Part shown: positions 10,016 through 17,731 of the stretch, one piece after another
How the letters are laid out: every line of letters begins with the position of its first letter
Numbering within the stretch: position 1 is the stretch's first letter
Assembly (NCBI GenBank): GCA_022769285.1
Contig: JALEKD010000029.1
Coordinates: forward strand, 1-42,150
Direction of reading: 5' to 3'
DNA length: 42,150 bases
Source of the DNA: Prevotella sp.
GTDB taxonomy: Bacteria; Bacteroidota; Bacteroidia; Bacteroidales; Bacteroidaceae
Notes under the pieces: generated by a model
Told to the model about the DNA's origin: nothing
What the model saw: only the letters and a program-made list of their open reading frames with translations
Databases searched by the model: none
Made by a program: the position numbers and the translations under genes

Positions 10016-10023
10016 CAAAGGTA
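10016..10023 (-). promoter_or_regulatory. -7 box for the GH3-like operon
   Basis: On the minus strand the sequence reads TACCTTTG, a full match to TAnnTTTG, about 27 bases upstream of the GH3-like start codon. No convincing TTTG -33 box stands at 19 bp, so promoter strength is uncertain. Confidence 0.6.
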
Positions 10024-10224
10024 GCCTAATCTTTCAGAAAATCATGCTAATTTACTAATTTTAACCCACTCTGTACCTAAAAAGATAACGAATGTTTTGC
10101 TCCTGTTTTTCGCAGCTTGGCTCCGGGTTATCGCCAGTCGTTGGCAGGGGCTGACAGTGGGTGGGCTGATGGTGGCTCTGGCAGACGGAGTGCTGCGGGT
10201 GGGGTAGGAGAGGGTGGATATAAA

Positions 10225-10262
10225 TTTTAGCCCGGCAGATAGTGCAATCTGTCGGGCTAAAA
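10225..10262 (-). terminator. Hairpin, probable terminator of the acpP-fabF-rnc operon
   Basis: Arms 10225-10240 and 10247-10262 pair over 16 positions with one G-T or C-A mismatch and a 6-base loop. The stem begins with an AAAA/TTTT run on either side, so it could act in both directions. It lies some 240 bases beyond the rnc stop, which is far for an operon terminator, and about 235 bases upstream of the GH3 start. Confidence 0.6.
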
Positions 10263-10504
10263 CAATGTCTGTAGGGCCACTGGTGTGGCCTGGGGCCATG
10301 GTGGCGTTCTTGTTTGCAGGGTCGGAGTCGGTTCACCGCCGCTCGTGGGTTTTGTCCAAAGACTTGGAATGTGTGTCTGACGTTACCGAATGTTTGTCAG
10401 AAGACTTGCAATCTACATCCCTAATCTCTGTACCGGGGTGGCGATGGCTGCTGGGCTACCTGCCATGGTTCGCCGAAAGGCGGTGACTGTAGGCTGTCCG
10501 CCCA

Positions 10505-11584
10505 TTACTGATCGCCGAAAGCCTGCGATTCTGCTGCGGCTATTATCTCTTCGCGGCTCATGGCACGGGCGGTGATGTGGCTCAGGTCGAACTCATCAGC
10601 ATCCTTCGCCTTGTCCTCGTGCTTGTCGGTTTTGATGTCCTCGCGCTCCTCGGGCTTGTTGTGTTCTATCACCTCGGCCAGTCCGTCGGGCAGGTCGCGC
10701 TTAGCCTTCTTGCGGTTGGTGACCGGCTCTTCGGTCATGGTTCCCTCGATGATAAAGTCGGTCTTGACCTCGGTATCGGGAACCGTCAGCACGGGTTCCT
10801 CCTCCATCTTGGTGCGGTTGGTCTTAGCGGCGAAAACCTCATCGATAAACTGCGGTTCGCGGCGCAGCCGCTGCAGGGTGAGCTTTGAGGCCATCTGCTG
10901 GCTTTCCTTCTTGCTGTAGCCTTGAGCGTTGCATCCCTTGACGCCCTCTAACACCACTTGGTAATCAAAGATGGGGCTCCCGTTGCCGTCCACTTTCTGT
11001 TTGAGCAGCTCGAAGTTTGCTTTGACGCGGTTCTTCTGGCTCCACTCTAAGAGTTTGCTCTTGAAGTTGACCTCCTTGTATGCTAACTTGTCGATATTAA
11101 TCATTTTAGACAAGATACGATGCTGCATAAAACGCATACAGGCATCGTAGCCGCGGTCAAGGTAAATGGCACCGACCAGGGCTTCAAAGGCATTTCCGCC
11201 CAGGTAACTGTTGTGCGACGAGCTATGCCCATTGGACAGGATGAGCTGGTCTATACCCATCTCCTGAGACAGTTTGTTGAGCGTGTCGCGCTGTACCAGC
11301 TTGGAGCGGGTATTGGTGAGGAAACCCTCGCGTTTGCCGGGGAAGTGGTGATACACTATATCGCCAACGATGGCATCCAGGATGGCGTCGCCAAGAAATT
11401 CAAGCCGCTCGTTGTTCACAGGCTTGCCTTTCTTGTTACGGTGCATGATGCTCTTATGCATCAGGGCCATCTTGTAGTAACTAATGTCGTTGGGGTAGAA
11501 ACCTATAATCTGGTATAAAGACGAATAAAGCTCTTTATCCTTACGGAAAGAGAGCTTTATTCGGTCTATAATATTATTCAGCAT
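10505..11584 (-). CDS. rnc: Ribonuclease III with a long C-terminal tail
   Basis: RNase III cuts double-stranded RNA in rRNA maturation and mRNA turnover. I take the ATG at 11584 (MLNNIIDRIKL), giving 359 residues; a longer reading from 11620 would lie deep in fabF and adds no conserved sequence. The catalytic signature NERLEFLGDAILD is at 58-70, and the second acidic cluster is in GNAFEALVGAIYLDRGYD. A double-stranded-RNA-binding domain follows (about 165-235: NFKSKLLEWSQKN ... KKESQQMASKLTLQRL). About 120 further residues, rich in Glu, Lys and Asp, make a probably disordered tail. The start overlaps the end of fabF by 11 bases, indicating translational coupling. Confidence 0.95.
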   Translation of the reverse strand: MLNNIIDRIKLSFRKDKELYSSLYQIIGFYPNDISYYKMALMHKSIMHRNKKGKPVNNERLEFLGDAILDAIVGDIVYHHFPGKREGFLTNTRSKLVQRDTLNKLSQEMGIDQLILSNGHSSSHNSYLGGNAFEALVGAIYLDRGYDACMRFMQHRILSKMINIDKLAYKEVNFKSKLLEWSQKNRVKANFELLKQKVDGNGSPIFDYQVVLEGVKGCNAQGYSKKESQQMASKLTLQRLRREPQFIDEVFAAKTNRTKMEEEPVLTVPDTEVKTDFIIEGTMTEEPVTNRKKAKRDLPDGLAEVIEHNKPEEREDIKTDKHEDKAKDADEFDLSHITARAMSREEIIAAAESQAFGDQ

Positions 11585-12836
11585 ATTTCTTGAAAATAAC
11601 GCAGGCGTTATGGCCGCCAAATCCGAACGTGTTGCTCAGAGCGGCACGCACTTCGCGCTTCTGCGCCTTGTTGAACGTGAAGTTAAGTGTATAGTCAAGC
11701 TCCGGATCCTCATCACCCTCTTCGTGGTTGATGGTGGGGGGCACTATATCATTTACTACGCTCAGCACACAGGCCATGGCCTCTACGGCACCGGCGGCAC
11801 CCAGCAGGTGGCCTGTCATCGACTTGGTCGACGAGATGTTCAACTTGTAAGCGGCATCGCCGAATACGTCCTTAATGGCCTTGGCCTCCGATATATCACC
11901 GACGTGTGTAGACGTGCCGTGTACATTGATATAGTCAATGTCCTCGGGCTTCAGTCCGGCGTCATCGAGAGCAGCTTGCATTACCAGCTTCGCGCCCAGT
12001 CCTTCTGGATGTGAGGCGGTGATGTGATAAGCATCTGCACTCTCGCCCTCGCCTACCATTTCGGCATAGATCTTAGCGCCACGTGCCTTGGCGTGCTCCA
12101 GCTCCTCAAGGATGAGGCAGCCGGCACCTTCGCCCATGACAAATCCGTCGCGGCTTGCGCTGAAGGGGCGCGAGGCGTGCTCTGGGTCGTCGTTGCGGGT
12201 AGAAAGCGCCTTCATGGCGTTAAAGCCACCCACGCCACAAGCGCAGATAGCGCTCTCGGCACCACCACTTACTATCATGTCGGCCTTACCCAGACGGATG
12301 AGGTTAAAGGCATCGGCGAGCGCGTTGCTCGACGAGGCACAGGCTGATGTAGTGGTATAGTTGGGGCCATGGAAACCGAAGTGGATAGAGATATGGCCAG
12401 AAGCGATGTCGGCTATCATCTTGGGGATAAAGAATGGATTGAACTTAGGGCCGGCCTCCTTGTGCAGACCGTAATAAGTTACCTCGTCCTCAAAAGTCTT
12501 GATGCCGCCGATACCCACGCCGAAGACAACGCCGATACGGTTCTTGTCAGCATGCTCCAGGTCAAGCCCTGAGTCCTTTACACCCTGCATGGCAGCGATA
12601 AGAGCCAGCTGGGTGTAACGATCCAGCTTACGGGCCTCCTTGCGGTCTATCCAATCATTGATGTTGAGACCCTTTACCTCGCAAGCAAACTGGGTTTTGA
12701 ACAGAGATGCGTCAAACTGTGTAATAGGTGCGGCGCCGCTCTTACCTTCCAGCATGGCGTTCCATGTCTCCTCCGGGCTATTGCCCAGCGGTGTAACGGC
12801 ACCAAGACCTGTTACTACTACTCTCTTTAATTCCAT
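11574..12836 (-). CDS. fabF: 3-oxoacyl-ACP synthase II (beta-ketoacyl-ACP synthase II)
   Basis: FabF condenses malonyl-ACP with acyl-ACP in the elongation cycle of type II fatty-acid synthesis in the cytosol. The 420-residue protein has the thiolase-fold hallmarks: nucleophile Cys166 in TTSACASSSNAL, the first catalytic His in NVHGTSTHVGD, and the second in KSMTGHLLGAAGAVEA. The C-terminal end GFGGHNACVIFKK is typical. Its stop codon overlaps the start of rnc, and the acpP stop abuts its start with no spacer, so the three genes form one operon in the order usual for many bacteria. Confidence 0.97.
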   Translation of the reverse strand: MELKRVVVTGLGAVTPLGNSPEETWNAMLEGKSGAAPITQFDASLFKTQFACEVKGLNINDWIDRKEARKLDRYTQLALIAAMQGVKDSGLDLEHADKNRIGVVFGVGIGGIKTFEDEVTYYGLHKEAGPKFNPFFIPKMIADIASGHISIHFGFHGPNYTTTSACASSSNALADAFNLIRLGKADMIVSGGAESAICACGVGGFNAMKALSTRNDDPEHASRPFSASRDGFVMGEGAGCLILEELEHAKARGAKIYAEMVGEGESADAYHITASHPEGLGAKLVMQAALDDAGLKPEDIDYINVHGTSTHVGDISEAKAIKDVFGDAAYKLNISSTKSMTGHLLGAAGAVEAMACVLSVVNDIVPPTINHEEGDEDPELDYTLNFTFNKAQKREVRAALSNTFGFGGHNACVIFKKYAE

Positions 12837-13073
12837 TTATTTTGCGTTCTCCTCGATGTAGCTAATAGCGTCGCCTACAGTCTGGATAGTCTCAGCCTTG
12901 TCGTCAGGAATAGAGATACCAAATTCCTTCTCAAATTCCATAATCAGTTCTACGGTATCAAGAGAATCAGCACCGAGATCATTGGTGAAGCTTGCTTCGG
13001 GCTTTACTTCAGCCTCATCAACACCGAGTTTGTCTACGATAATTGCCTTTACTTTGCTTTCAATTTCTGACAT
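12837..13073 (-). CDS. acpP: Acyl carrier protein
   Basis: A 78-residue acidic protein that carries growing acyl chains on a 4'-phosphopantetheine arm. The attachment serine is S37 in the motif [17 protein letters not shown]. The length and four-helix pattern match housekeeping ACP. It is the first gene of the acpP-fabF-rnc operon, directly upstream of its partner enzyme, with a well-formed promoter about 50 bases upstream. Confidence 0.97.
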   Translation of the reverse strand: MSEIESKVKAIIVDKLGVDEAEVKPEASFTNDLGADSLDTVELIMEFEKEFGISIPDDKAETIQTVGDAISYIEENAK

Positions 13074-13124
13074 AATTGTAACTTTTTAATTGTTTAAAAT
13101 TCGATTTCAGTAAAATTCTGGCTG

Positions 13125-13156
13125 CAAAGGAACAAATTTTTATTCATTCTGGCAAA
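13125..13156 (-). promoter_or_regulatory. Promoter of the acpP-fabF-rnc operon
   Basis: On the minus strand a TTTG -33 element (13153-13156) and a TTCCTTTG -7 element (13125-13132) are 20 bp apart. This fits the Bacteroidetes sigma factor consensus with one change in the -7 box (TT for TA). The expected start of transcription lies about 45 bases upstream of acpP. Confidence 0.72.
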
Positions 13157-13336
13157 TTTTTTATGATAAAAACGACTTCACTATGCACACTCACCATATA
13201 TCTGTGCATTATTTCAGCATTTCTACTGATAATTAACCATCTTGTAAATGGGGCTGTCAGTATGGCCATTCATTATGTGGTGGGCATGGGGGATATGGGC
13301 TGCCTGGCCGGAATGAAAAAAAATATGTCATTTTGC

Positions 13337-13367
13337 TTTGCACTGTCTCTAATTTACACTACCTTTG
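13337..13367 (+). promoter_or_regulatory. Promoter for the DUF4254-GT9 operon
   Basis: TTTG (13337-13340), a 19-bp spacer, then TACCTTTG (13360-13367) form a full match to the Bacteroidetes consensus. It is the same module type as those at 15443-15474, 15528-15558 and 32410-32440. It points to the gene at 13523. Confidence 0.78.
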
Positions 13368-13522
13368 TCGTGGTAAGCGCTGCCCGGGTGCCGGTAACCT
13401 GCATTGGGGCGTTGGCGCGTACCGCTGCTTGTATATACATTATTAATATATGGTGCAGGGGCCCTGCGGTAAGTGGGGCCGGTTAACAAATAATTTTAAT
13501 AAATAACACAACGACTAAAAAC

Positions 13523-14131
13523 ATGGCTTCTTTTACTGAACAGTGTAATCGTATATTCAACCAGGCTATCTGCGATTATCACATCAAGAACGATGTTGAT
13601 ACCCCTATTAACAACCCGTACGACAGAGACTCTGTCGAGAACCGCCTGTACCTGAAGTGCTGGATAGATACGGTGCAGTGGCATCTTGAGGACATCATAC
13701 GCGACCCGCACATTGACCCCCTGGAGGCCCTGCAGCTCAAGCGGCGCATAGACCGCAGCAACCAGGACCGTACAGACCTGGTGGAGCAGATAGACTCTTA
13801 CTTCCGTCAGAAATACTCTAATGTGCATGTGCGGCCTGATGCTACCATCAACACGGAGAGCCCTGCCTGGGCGGTTGACCGTCTGAGTATTCTGGCCCTG
13901 AAGATTTACCACATGCGCGAACAGGCTGAGCGTACCGATGCCGATGCCGACCACCGCGCCAAGTGCCAGTCCAAGCTCAACGTGCTGCTCGAACAGCAGG
14001 TAGACCTTGGCACCGCCATCGACCAGTTGCTCGATGACATAGCTGCTGGCCGCAAGTACATGAAGGTGTACCGTCAGATGAAGATGTACAACGACCCCTC
14101 GACCAACCCTGTTCTGTACGGAAAGAAGTGA
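13523..14131 (+). CDS. DUF4254 domain protein
   Basis: A 202-residue, highly charged, mostly helical protein without signal peptide or membrane segments. It has the DUF4254 pattern: an N-terminal CNRIFNQAICDYH, NPYDRDSVENRLYLKCWIDTVQWHLEDIIRDP, then RRIDRSNQDRTDLVEQID, and a C-terminal segment ending KVYRQMKMYNDPSTNPVLYG. Its biochemical function is unknown. In Bacteroidetes it is usually found next to a GT9 glycosyltransferase, as here, where the stop codon overlaps the start of the next gene by 4 bases. A role as a partner of that enzyme in surface-glycan synthesis is an inference from this pairing. Confidence 0.87.
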   Translation: MASFTEQCNRIFNQAICDYHIKNDVDTPINNPYDRDSVENRLYLKCWIDTVQWHLEDIIRDPHIDPLEALQLKRRIDRSNQDRTDLVEQIDSYFRQKYSNVHVRPDATINTESPAWAVDRLSILALKIYHMREQAERTDADADHRAKCQSKLNVLLEQQVDLGTAIDQLLDDIAAGRKYMKVYRQMKMYNDPSTNPVLYGKK

Positions 14132-15171
14132 AGACCGACCATATCCTTATCATCCGTTTCTCGGCCATGGGCGACGTGGCGATGACGGTGCCTGTGGTCT
14201 ACTCGCTGGCCATGCAGTACCCCCATCTGCGCATCACCGTGCTGAGTAAGCCTTTCGCGCGGGCCTTCTATGAAGACCTGGCGCCCAATGTGGGGTTTAT
14301 GGAGGCATCGACCGACGAGATGGGCAACATCAAGGGGCTCAACGAGCTATACCGTAGGCTCACGGCCAAGAAGTTTACAGCCATAGCCGACTTTCACGAT
14401 GTGCTGAGATCCAAGTATCTGCGGCTGAGGTTCAATGTGGACCAGTTCAGGGTAGAGCACATAGACAAGCACCGCAAGGGAAAGCGCATGCTGGTGAGCC
14501 AGCAGGCCAAGCAGCTCGTCCAGCAGCCCACGTCGTTTCAGAACTATGCCGATGTACTGGCCCGGTTAGGCTATCACGTCACGCTCAACTTCAAGTCGCT
14601 CTTTGGGCCTGAGGGAGGCGACCTCAGCCAGCTCAGCACGGCCATTGGCACCAAGGAGGCCGACACTCAGTGGATAGGTATAGCCCCCTTTGCCGCACAC
14701 AGGGGTAAGGTGTACCCCATGGCCCACATGCGCCGTGTGATAGAACTCCTTACCCAGGGGCATGCGGCTCGCCGCCTGTTCCTCTTCGGAGGTGGAAGCG
14801 AGGAGCGGGCCATGCTCGATGACATACACAGTGCCAATCCGCAGTGTGTCAACGCCTCGGCCATGCTGAACGGCCTCAGTCAGGAACTGATACTGATGAG
14901 CCATCTCGATGTGATGCTCTCGATGGACTCGGCCAACATGCACCTGGCCTCTCTGGTGGGCACGCCGGTAGTGAGTGTGTGGGGTGCCACCCATCCGTAT
15001 GCCGGGTTTATGGGATGGAACCAGTCGGCCGACAGCGCTGTCCAGGTAGACCTGCCCTGCCGTCCTTGCTCCATCTATGGCAACCGCCCGTGTCTGCGCG
15101 GCGACTACGCCTGTATGAACAACATTCGCCCAGAGGATATTGTCCGCAAGATAGAGGCTGTGATGGGTTAG
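14128..15171 (+). CDS. Glycosyltransferase family 9 (heptosyltransferase-like)
   Basis: GT9 enzymes transfer heptose or related sugars onto the lipopolysaccharide core from nucleotide-activated donors at the cytosolic face of the inner membrane. The 347-residue protein has the family start ILIIRFSAMGDVAMTVPVV, the mid-protein WIGIAPFAAHRGKVYP segment, and the C-terminal donor-binding stretch MSMDSANMHLASLVGTPVVSVWGATHP followed by a Cys-rich end (PCRPCSIYGNRPCLRGDYACMNNI). The initiation codon is GTG at 14128, overlapping the DUF4254 stop (GTGA). The acceptor sugar cannot be told from sequence. A hairpin at 15226-15276 ends the unit. Confidence 0.92.
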   Translation: MKTDHILIIRFSAMGDVAMTVPVVYSLAMQYPHLRITVLSKPFARAFYEDLAPNVGFMEASTDEMGNIKGLNELYRRLTAKKFTAIADFHDVLRSKYLRLRFNVDQFRVEHIDKHRKGKRMLVSQQAKQLVQQPTSFQNYADVLARLGYHVTLNFKSLFGPEGGDLSQLSTAIGTKEADTQWIGIAPFAAHRGKVYPMAHMRRVIELLTQGHAARRLFLFGGGSEERAMLDDIHSANPQCVNASAMLNGLSQELILMSHLDVMLSMDSANMHLASLVGTPVVSVWGATHPYAGFMGWNQSADSAVQVDLPCRPCSIYGNRPCLRGDYACMNNIRPEDIVRKIEAVMG

Positions 15172-15225
15172 TCACAGCCTCGCCACCCCTTTTCCCTTCC
15201 CCTTATTCTCCTCTGTGTTTTTGGC

Positions 15226-15276
15226 GACCGACCTTTACGTTTCCCGGAGCCGTCATTAGAAACGTGGCGGTCGGTC
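15226..15276 (+). terminator. Terminator-like hairpin after the GT9 gene
   Basis: Arms 15226-15243 and 15259-15276 pair over 18 positions with a few mismatches in the middle (GACCGACC and ACGTTTC blocks pair perfectly), around a 15-base loop. T-rich sequence follows at 15284-15301. It lies 55 bases past the GT9 stop. Confidence 0.65.
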
Positions 15277-15442
15277 TCCACAGTTTTAGAAATTGTTTTT
15301 ACAGTCCTCATGTTGGCTGTGGTTTTCACACTTGCCATCTTGCATCTCCTTTGGTGGACTTATGTATTACCCAACGTGTCCCTTTACGGGCGTAGCCATG
15401 ACGGCAGGCTTGGCCCCGGCCATAGAAATAAGGGCGATTTAT

Positions 15443-15474
15443 TTTGTATTTCCCTCGGTTTGCACTAACTTTTG
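15443..15474 (+). promoter_or_regulatory. Promoter module A, upstream copy
   Basis: TTTG (15443-15446), a 19-bp spacer containing CCTCGG and TTGCAC, then TAACTTTTG (15466-15474), a -7 box with one inserted base. The surrounding 32 bases are shared with the intergenic region upstream of the PfkB gene at 32403-32434, so it belongs to a repeated element. Confidence 0.55.
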
Positions 15475-15527
15475 ATAAGGTAGGCTTCGCCTCGACAATG
15501 CAAATTGTAAAAAACTTCGTTTTTTCC

Positions 15528-15558
15528 TTTGCATTGTCTTCGGCTTGCACTAACTTTG
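15528..15558 (+). promoter_or_regulatory. Promoter module B upstream of the hypothetical-rpoN operon
   Basis: TTTG (15528-15531), a 19-bp spacer containing TTCGGCTTGCAC, and TAACTTTG (15551-15558) match the Bacteroidetes promoter consensus well. It ends 22 bases before the start codon at 15581 and is the best candidate for the promoter of the rpoN operon. Confidence 0.78.
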
Positions 15559-15580
15559 TACCATATTATAATAAATAGCT

Positions 15581-16225
15581 ATGGTAAGGCATCCTCTATG
15601 GTCCGACGAGTACTGGCTGCTGCTCATGCAGCTCTACCTGCGCAAGCCCGTAGGTCTGAAGCCCCTCTACTCGCAAGCGCTGGTCAGTCTGGCGCTCGAA
15701 CTGCACATACCGCCGCAGTATCTACATACCCAGATGTTCCGTCTGCGGCAGCTCGACACCCCTCTGATACAGCAGTTGTGGGACAAGTACAGCCACCGGC
15801 CCAAGCGGCTGCAGCACGAGGCCGAACTGCTTAGGCGGATGAATGGTTTCGGCCAGCCCGAGGAGTTCTACCAGGGTGTGGCCGTCAACGAGTCGTGGGA
15901 GAAAGACTTCAAGCCCATTCCCGGCACGGTCTTCACGCCCGTCAAGCTGGTCATGGTGCTCGACCTCTACTTTCGCCTCACGCCCATCACCATGGTGCCC
16001 GAGACCCCCGAAATCATAGAGCTGGGCCGAGTCATCCATGCCACCCCCGCAGCCATCTGCCAGGCCATGGAGGTGTTTCAGGGACTGGACCCCTACCTCA
16101 GCCGCGAGGCAGTGGCTGACAGCCCCCTCGCCGCCCCCTGTCAGGCGCTGTGGCAACGGTTCGGCAACGACGGCCCTGAGCCTCTGGCCATCTTTGCCGC
16201 ACAAGTCAAGGACTACTTCTTATAA
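15581..16225 (+). CDS. Conserved hypothetical protein upstream of rpoN
   Basis: A 214-residue soluble protein, helical, with no signal peptide. I do not recognise a named domain. The N-terminal 80 residues (HPLWSDEYWLLLMQLYLRKPVGLKPLYSQALVSLALEL...PQYLHTQMFRLRQLDTPLIQQLWDKY) and a second helical part after a TPVKLVMVLDLYFRLTP segment give it a distinctive look. It lies 12 bases upstream of rpoN in the same transcript, so it may work with, or simply be expressed with, sigma-54. Codon use looks like its neighbours. I am sure it is coding because of its length, promoter and operon spacing, but not of its role. Confidence 0.8.
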   Translation: MVRHPLWSDEYWLLLMQLYLRKPVGLKPLYSQALVSLALELHIPPQYLHTQMFRLRQLDTPLIQQLWDKYSHRPKRLQHEAELLRRMNGFGQPEEFYQGVAVNESWEKDFKPIPGTVFTPVKLVMVLDLYFRLTPITMVPETPEIIELGRVIHATPAAICQAMEVFQGLDPYLSREAVADSPLAAPCQALWQRFGNDGPEPLAIFAAQVKDYFL

Positions 16226-16237
16226 TCAGTACATATC

Positions 16238-17731
16238 ATGGAACAGCGCTTAGTTCAGGAACAGATACAGAAACAGGTACAGCAGCAGCGACTCACCCAG
16301 CAGCAGATGATGCTGGTGAAGATGCTGGAGATGCCCCTTAGCGAGATGGAGGAGAGCGTCAAGGCCGAGCTGGACGATAACCCCGCCCTGGAACGTGTGA
16401 GTGAGGCTGATGATGCTTCTGGCTCAGCCGACATGGACGAGGGCGACACCCCCGATGACGGCTACGACACCCCCGATGAGCGCGAGGAGCGCAAGGATGC
16501 CCTGGACGCTGCCCTGGAGCAGATGGGCGGCGATGACGAGATGCCCCAGTCGCAGTACGCTTACACCGATGCCGCCGAAGCCGAGGAGCGCGTGTACGGC
16601 GACACCACCTCGTTCTACGATCGCCTCAAGGAGCAGATGGGCATGGAGGATCTGAGCGATACCGACCGTGATATCATGGAGTATCTGATAGGTTCGCTCG
16701 ATGAGGACGGGCTGCTACACAAGCCCATCAGTACCATCTGCGACGAGCTGGCCATCTACAATAATATCGACGTGGCCGAGGCCGACATAGAGCGCGTACT
16801 ACACATCCTGCAGACCTTCGACCCGCCCGGCGTGGGCGCTCGCTCGCTCCAGGAGTGCCTCTTGCTCCAGATAGAGCGCCGTCCCGATGGCCGCATGAAA
16901 GACTTGATGCGCAGGGTGATAACCAGCTACTTTACCGCCTTTACCCGCAAGCATTGGGACAAGATACAGCAGGAGCTACAGCTTACCGACCTGCAGGCCC
17001 GCACGCTGATGGGCGAGCTGGTCAAGCTCAACCCCAAGCCCGGGGCATCGCTCGGCGAGACCGAGGGCCGCAACCTGCAGCAGATAACCCCCGACTTTAT
17101 CATAGACCCTGTCGACGACGAGGGGCACATCAACTTTACGCTCAACCACGGTGACCTGCCCGAGCTACGCGTGTCTCCCACGTTTGCCGGCATGATAGAT
17201 GCCTATAAGAAGAACAAGGCGAGCATGAACCGAAAGGACAAGGAGGCCCTGCTCTATGCCAAGGAGAAGGTAGACAAGGCCCAGGGTTTCATCAAGGCCA
17301 TCAAGCAGCGCCAGCACACCCTCACCGTCACCATGCGGGCCATCATAGACTGGCAGCGTCAGTTCTTCCTGGACGGCGACGAGAGCGATCTGCGCCCTAT
17401 GATACTCAAGGACATCGCCGGAGTTACCGGGCTCGACATATCTACCATCTCGCGCGTGGCCAATGTCAAGTATGCCCAGACACAGTGGGGCATCTTCCCC
17501 CTCAAGTTTTTCTTCAGCGACGGCTATGTGGGCAGCGACGGCGAGGAGACCTCTACCCGCCGGCTACGCATTGCCCTTAAAGAGTTGATAGACCACGAGG
17601 ACAAGTCGCGCCCACTCAGCGACGACGCCCTGGCTGAACAGATGAAGAAGCAGGGGTTCCCCGTGGCGCGCCGTACGGTAGCCAAGTACCGCATGCAGTT
17701 AGGAATACCCGTAGCACGATTACGAAAATGA
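16238..17731 (+). CDS. rpoN: RNA polymerase sigma-54 factor
   Basis: Sigma-54 directs core RNA polymerase to -24/-12 promoters that need an AAA+ enhancer-binding activator. The 497-residue protein has the Gln-rich region I (QEQIQKQVQQQRLTQQQMMLVKMLEMP), an acidic region II with long Asp/Glu runs (about 45-130), the core-binding domain, a helix-turn-helix (DIAGVTGLDISTISRVANVKY) and the RpoN box ARRTVAKYR at about 477-485. The length is normal. Its last 4 bases overlap the start of the PAP2-like gene (ATGA). No -24/-12 promoter or activator gene was noticed in the window. Confidence 0.97.
   Translation: MEQRLVQEQIQKQVQQQRLTQQQMMLVKMLEMPLSEMEESVKAELDDNPALERVSEADDASGSADMDEGDTPDDGYDTPDEREERKDALDAALEQMGGDDEMPQSQYAYTDAAEAEERVYGDTTSFYDRLKEQMGMEDLSDTDRDIMEYLIGSLDEDGLLHKPISTICDELAIYNNIDVAEADIERVLHILQTFDPPGVGARSLQECLLLQIERRPDGRMKDLMRRVITSYFTAFTRKHWDKIQQELQLTDLQARTLMGELVKLNPKPGASLGETEGRNLQQITPDFIIDPVDDEGHINFTLNHGDLPELRVSPTFAGMIDAYKKNKASMNRKDKEALLYAKEKVDKAQGFIKAIKQRQHTLTVTMRAIIDWQRQFFLDGDESDLRPMILKDIAGVTGLDISTISRVANVKYAQTQWGIFPLKFFFSDGYVGSDGEETSTRRLRIALKELIDHEDKSRPLSDDALAEQMKKQGFPVARRTVAKYRMQLGIPVARLRK

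Larger units (their letters stand above)
9990..10504. other. Intergenic region between GH3-like gene and rnc
   Basis: No supported gene is seen in these 515 bases. They hold the GH3 promoter at the left, a 16-bp hairpin at 10225-10262, and two imperfect 21-base direct repeats (10352-10372 and 10394-10414, 42 bases apart). The part next to rnc (10430-10504) has no recognisable signal. Open frames here lack a recognisable family and run through the hairpin. Confidence 0.6.
13074..13522. other. Divergent intergenic region acpP / DUF4254 gene
   Basis: These 449 bases hold the acpP promoter on the left and the plus-strand promoter at 13337-13367 on the right. An open frame at 13163-13486 starts in the acpP promoter and runs through the second promoter, so I do not call it a gene. 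The plus-strand transcript would have a leader of about 150 bases (13375-13522) in which I see no named RNA motif. Confidence 0.6.
15172..15580. other. Intergenic region with terminator and tandem promoter repeats
   Basis: No gene is seen in these 409 bases. After the terminator there is about 100 bases of unassigned sequence, then two tandem promoter modules (15443-15474 and 15528-15558). The first module lies in a 32-base stretch (15436-15467) repeated almost exactly at 32403-32434 (one mismatch). An A/T-rich imperfect hairpin around 15498-15535 (TGCAAATTGT ... TTTGCATTGT area) lies between the modules. Confidence 0.65.

Noticed and set aside
10214..10486. Plus-strand open frame of 90 codons between GH3-like gene and rnc
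   Set aside because: It runs through the 16-bp hairpin and the 21-base direct repeats, with no recognisable family and no promoter.
11585..11620. Longer N-terminus for RNase III (12 extra residues)
   Set aside because: The extra codons lie inside fabF and show no conservation; the ATG at 11584 gives the usual start.
13163..13486. Open frame of 107 codons with hydrophobic stretches
   Set aside because: It begins within the acpP promoter and runs across the full-consensus promoter at 13337-13367 for the next operon. The product resembles nothing known and codon use differs from neighbours.
15326..15550. Minus-strand open frame whose translation resembles that of another intergenic frame near 32124-32348
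   Set aside because: The similarity (QAEDNAKEKTKFF against QAEETAKKKTKYF) comes from the shared promoter modules read backwards, not from a gene family.
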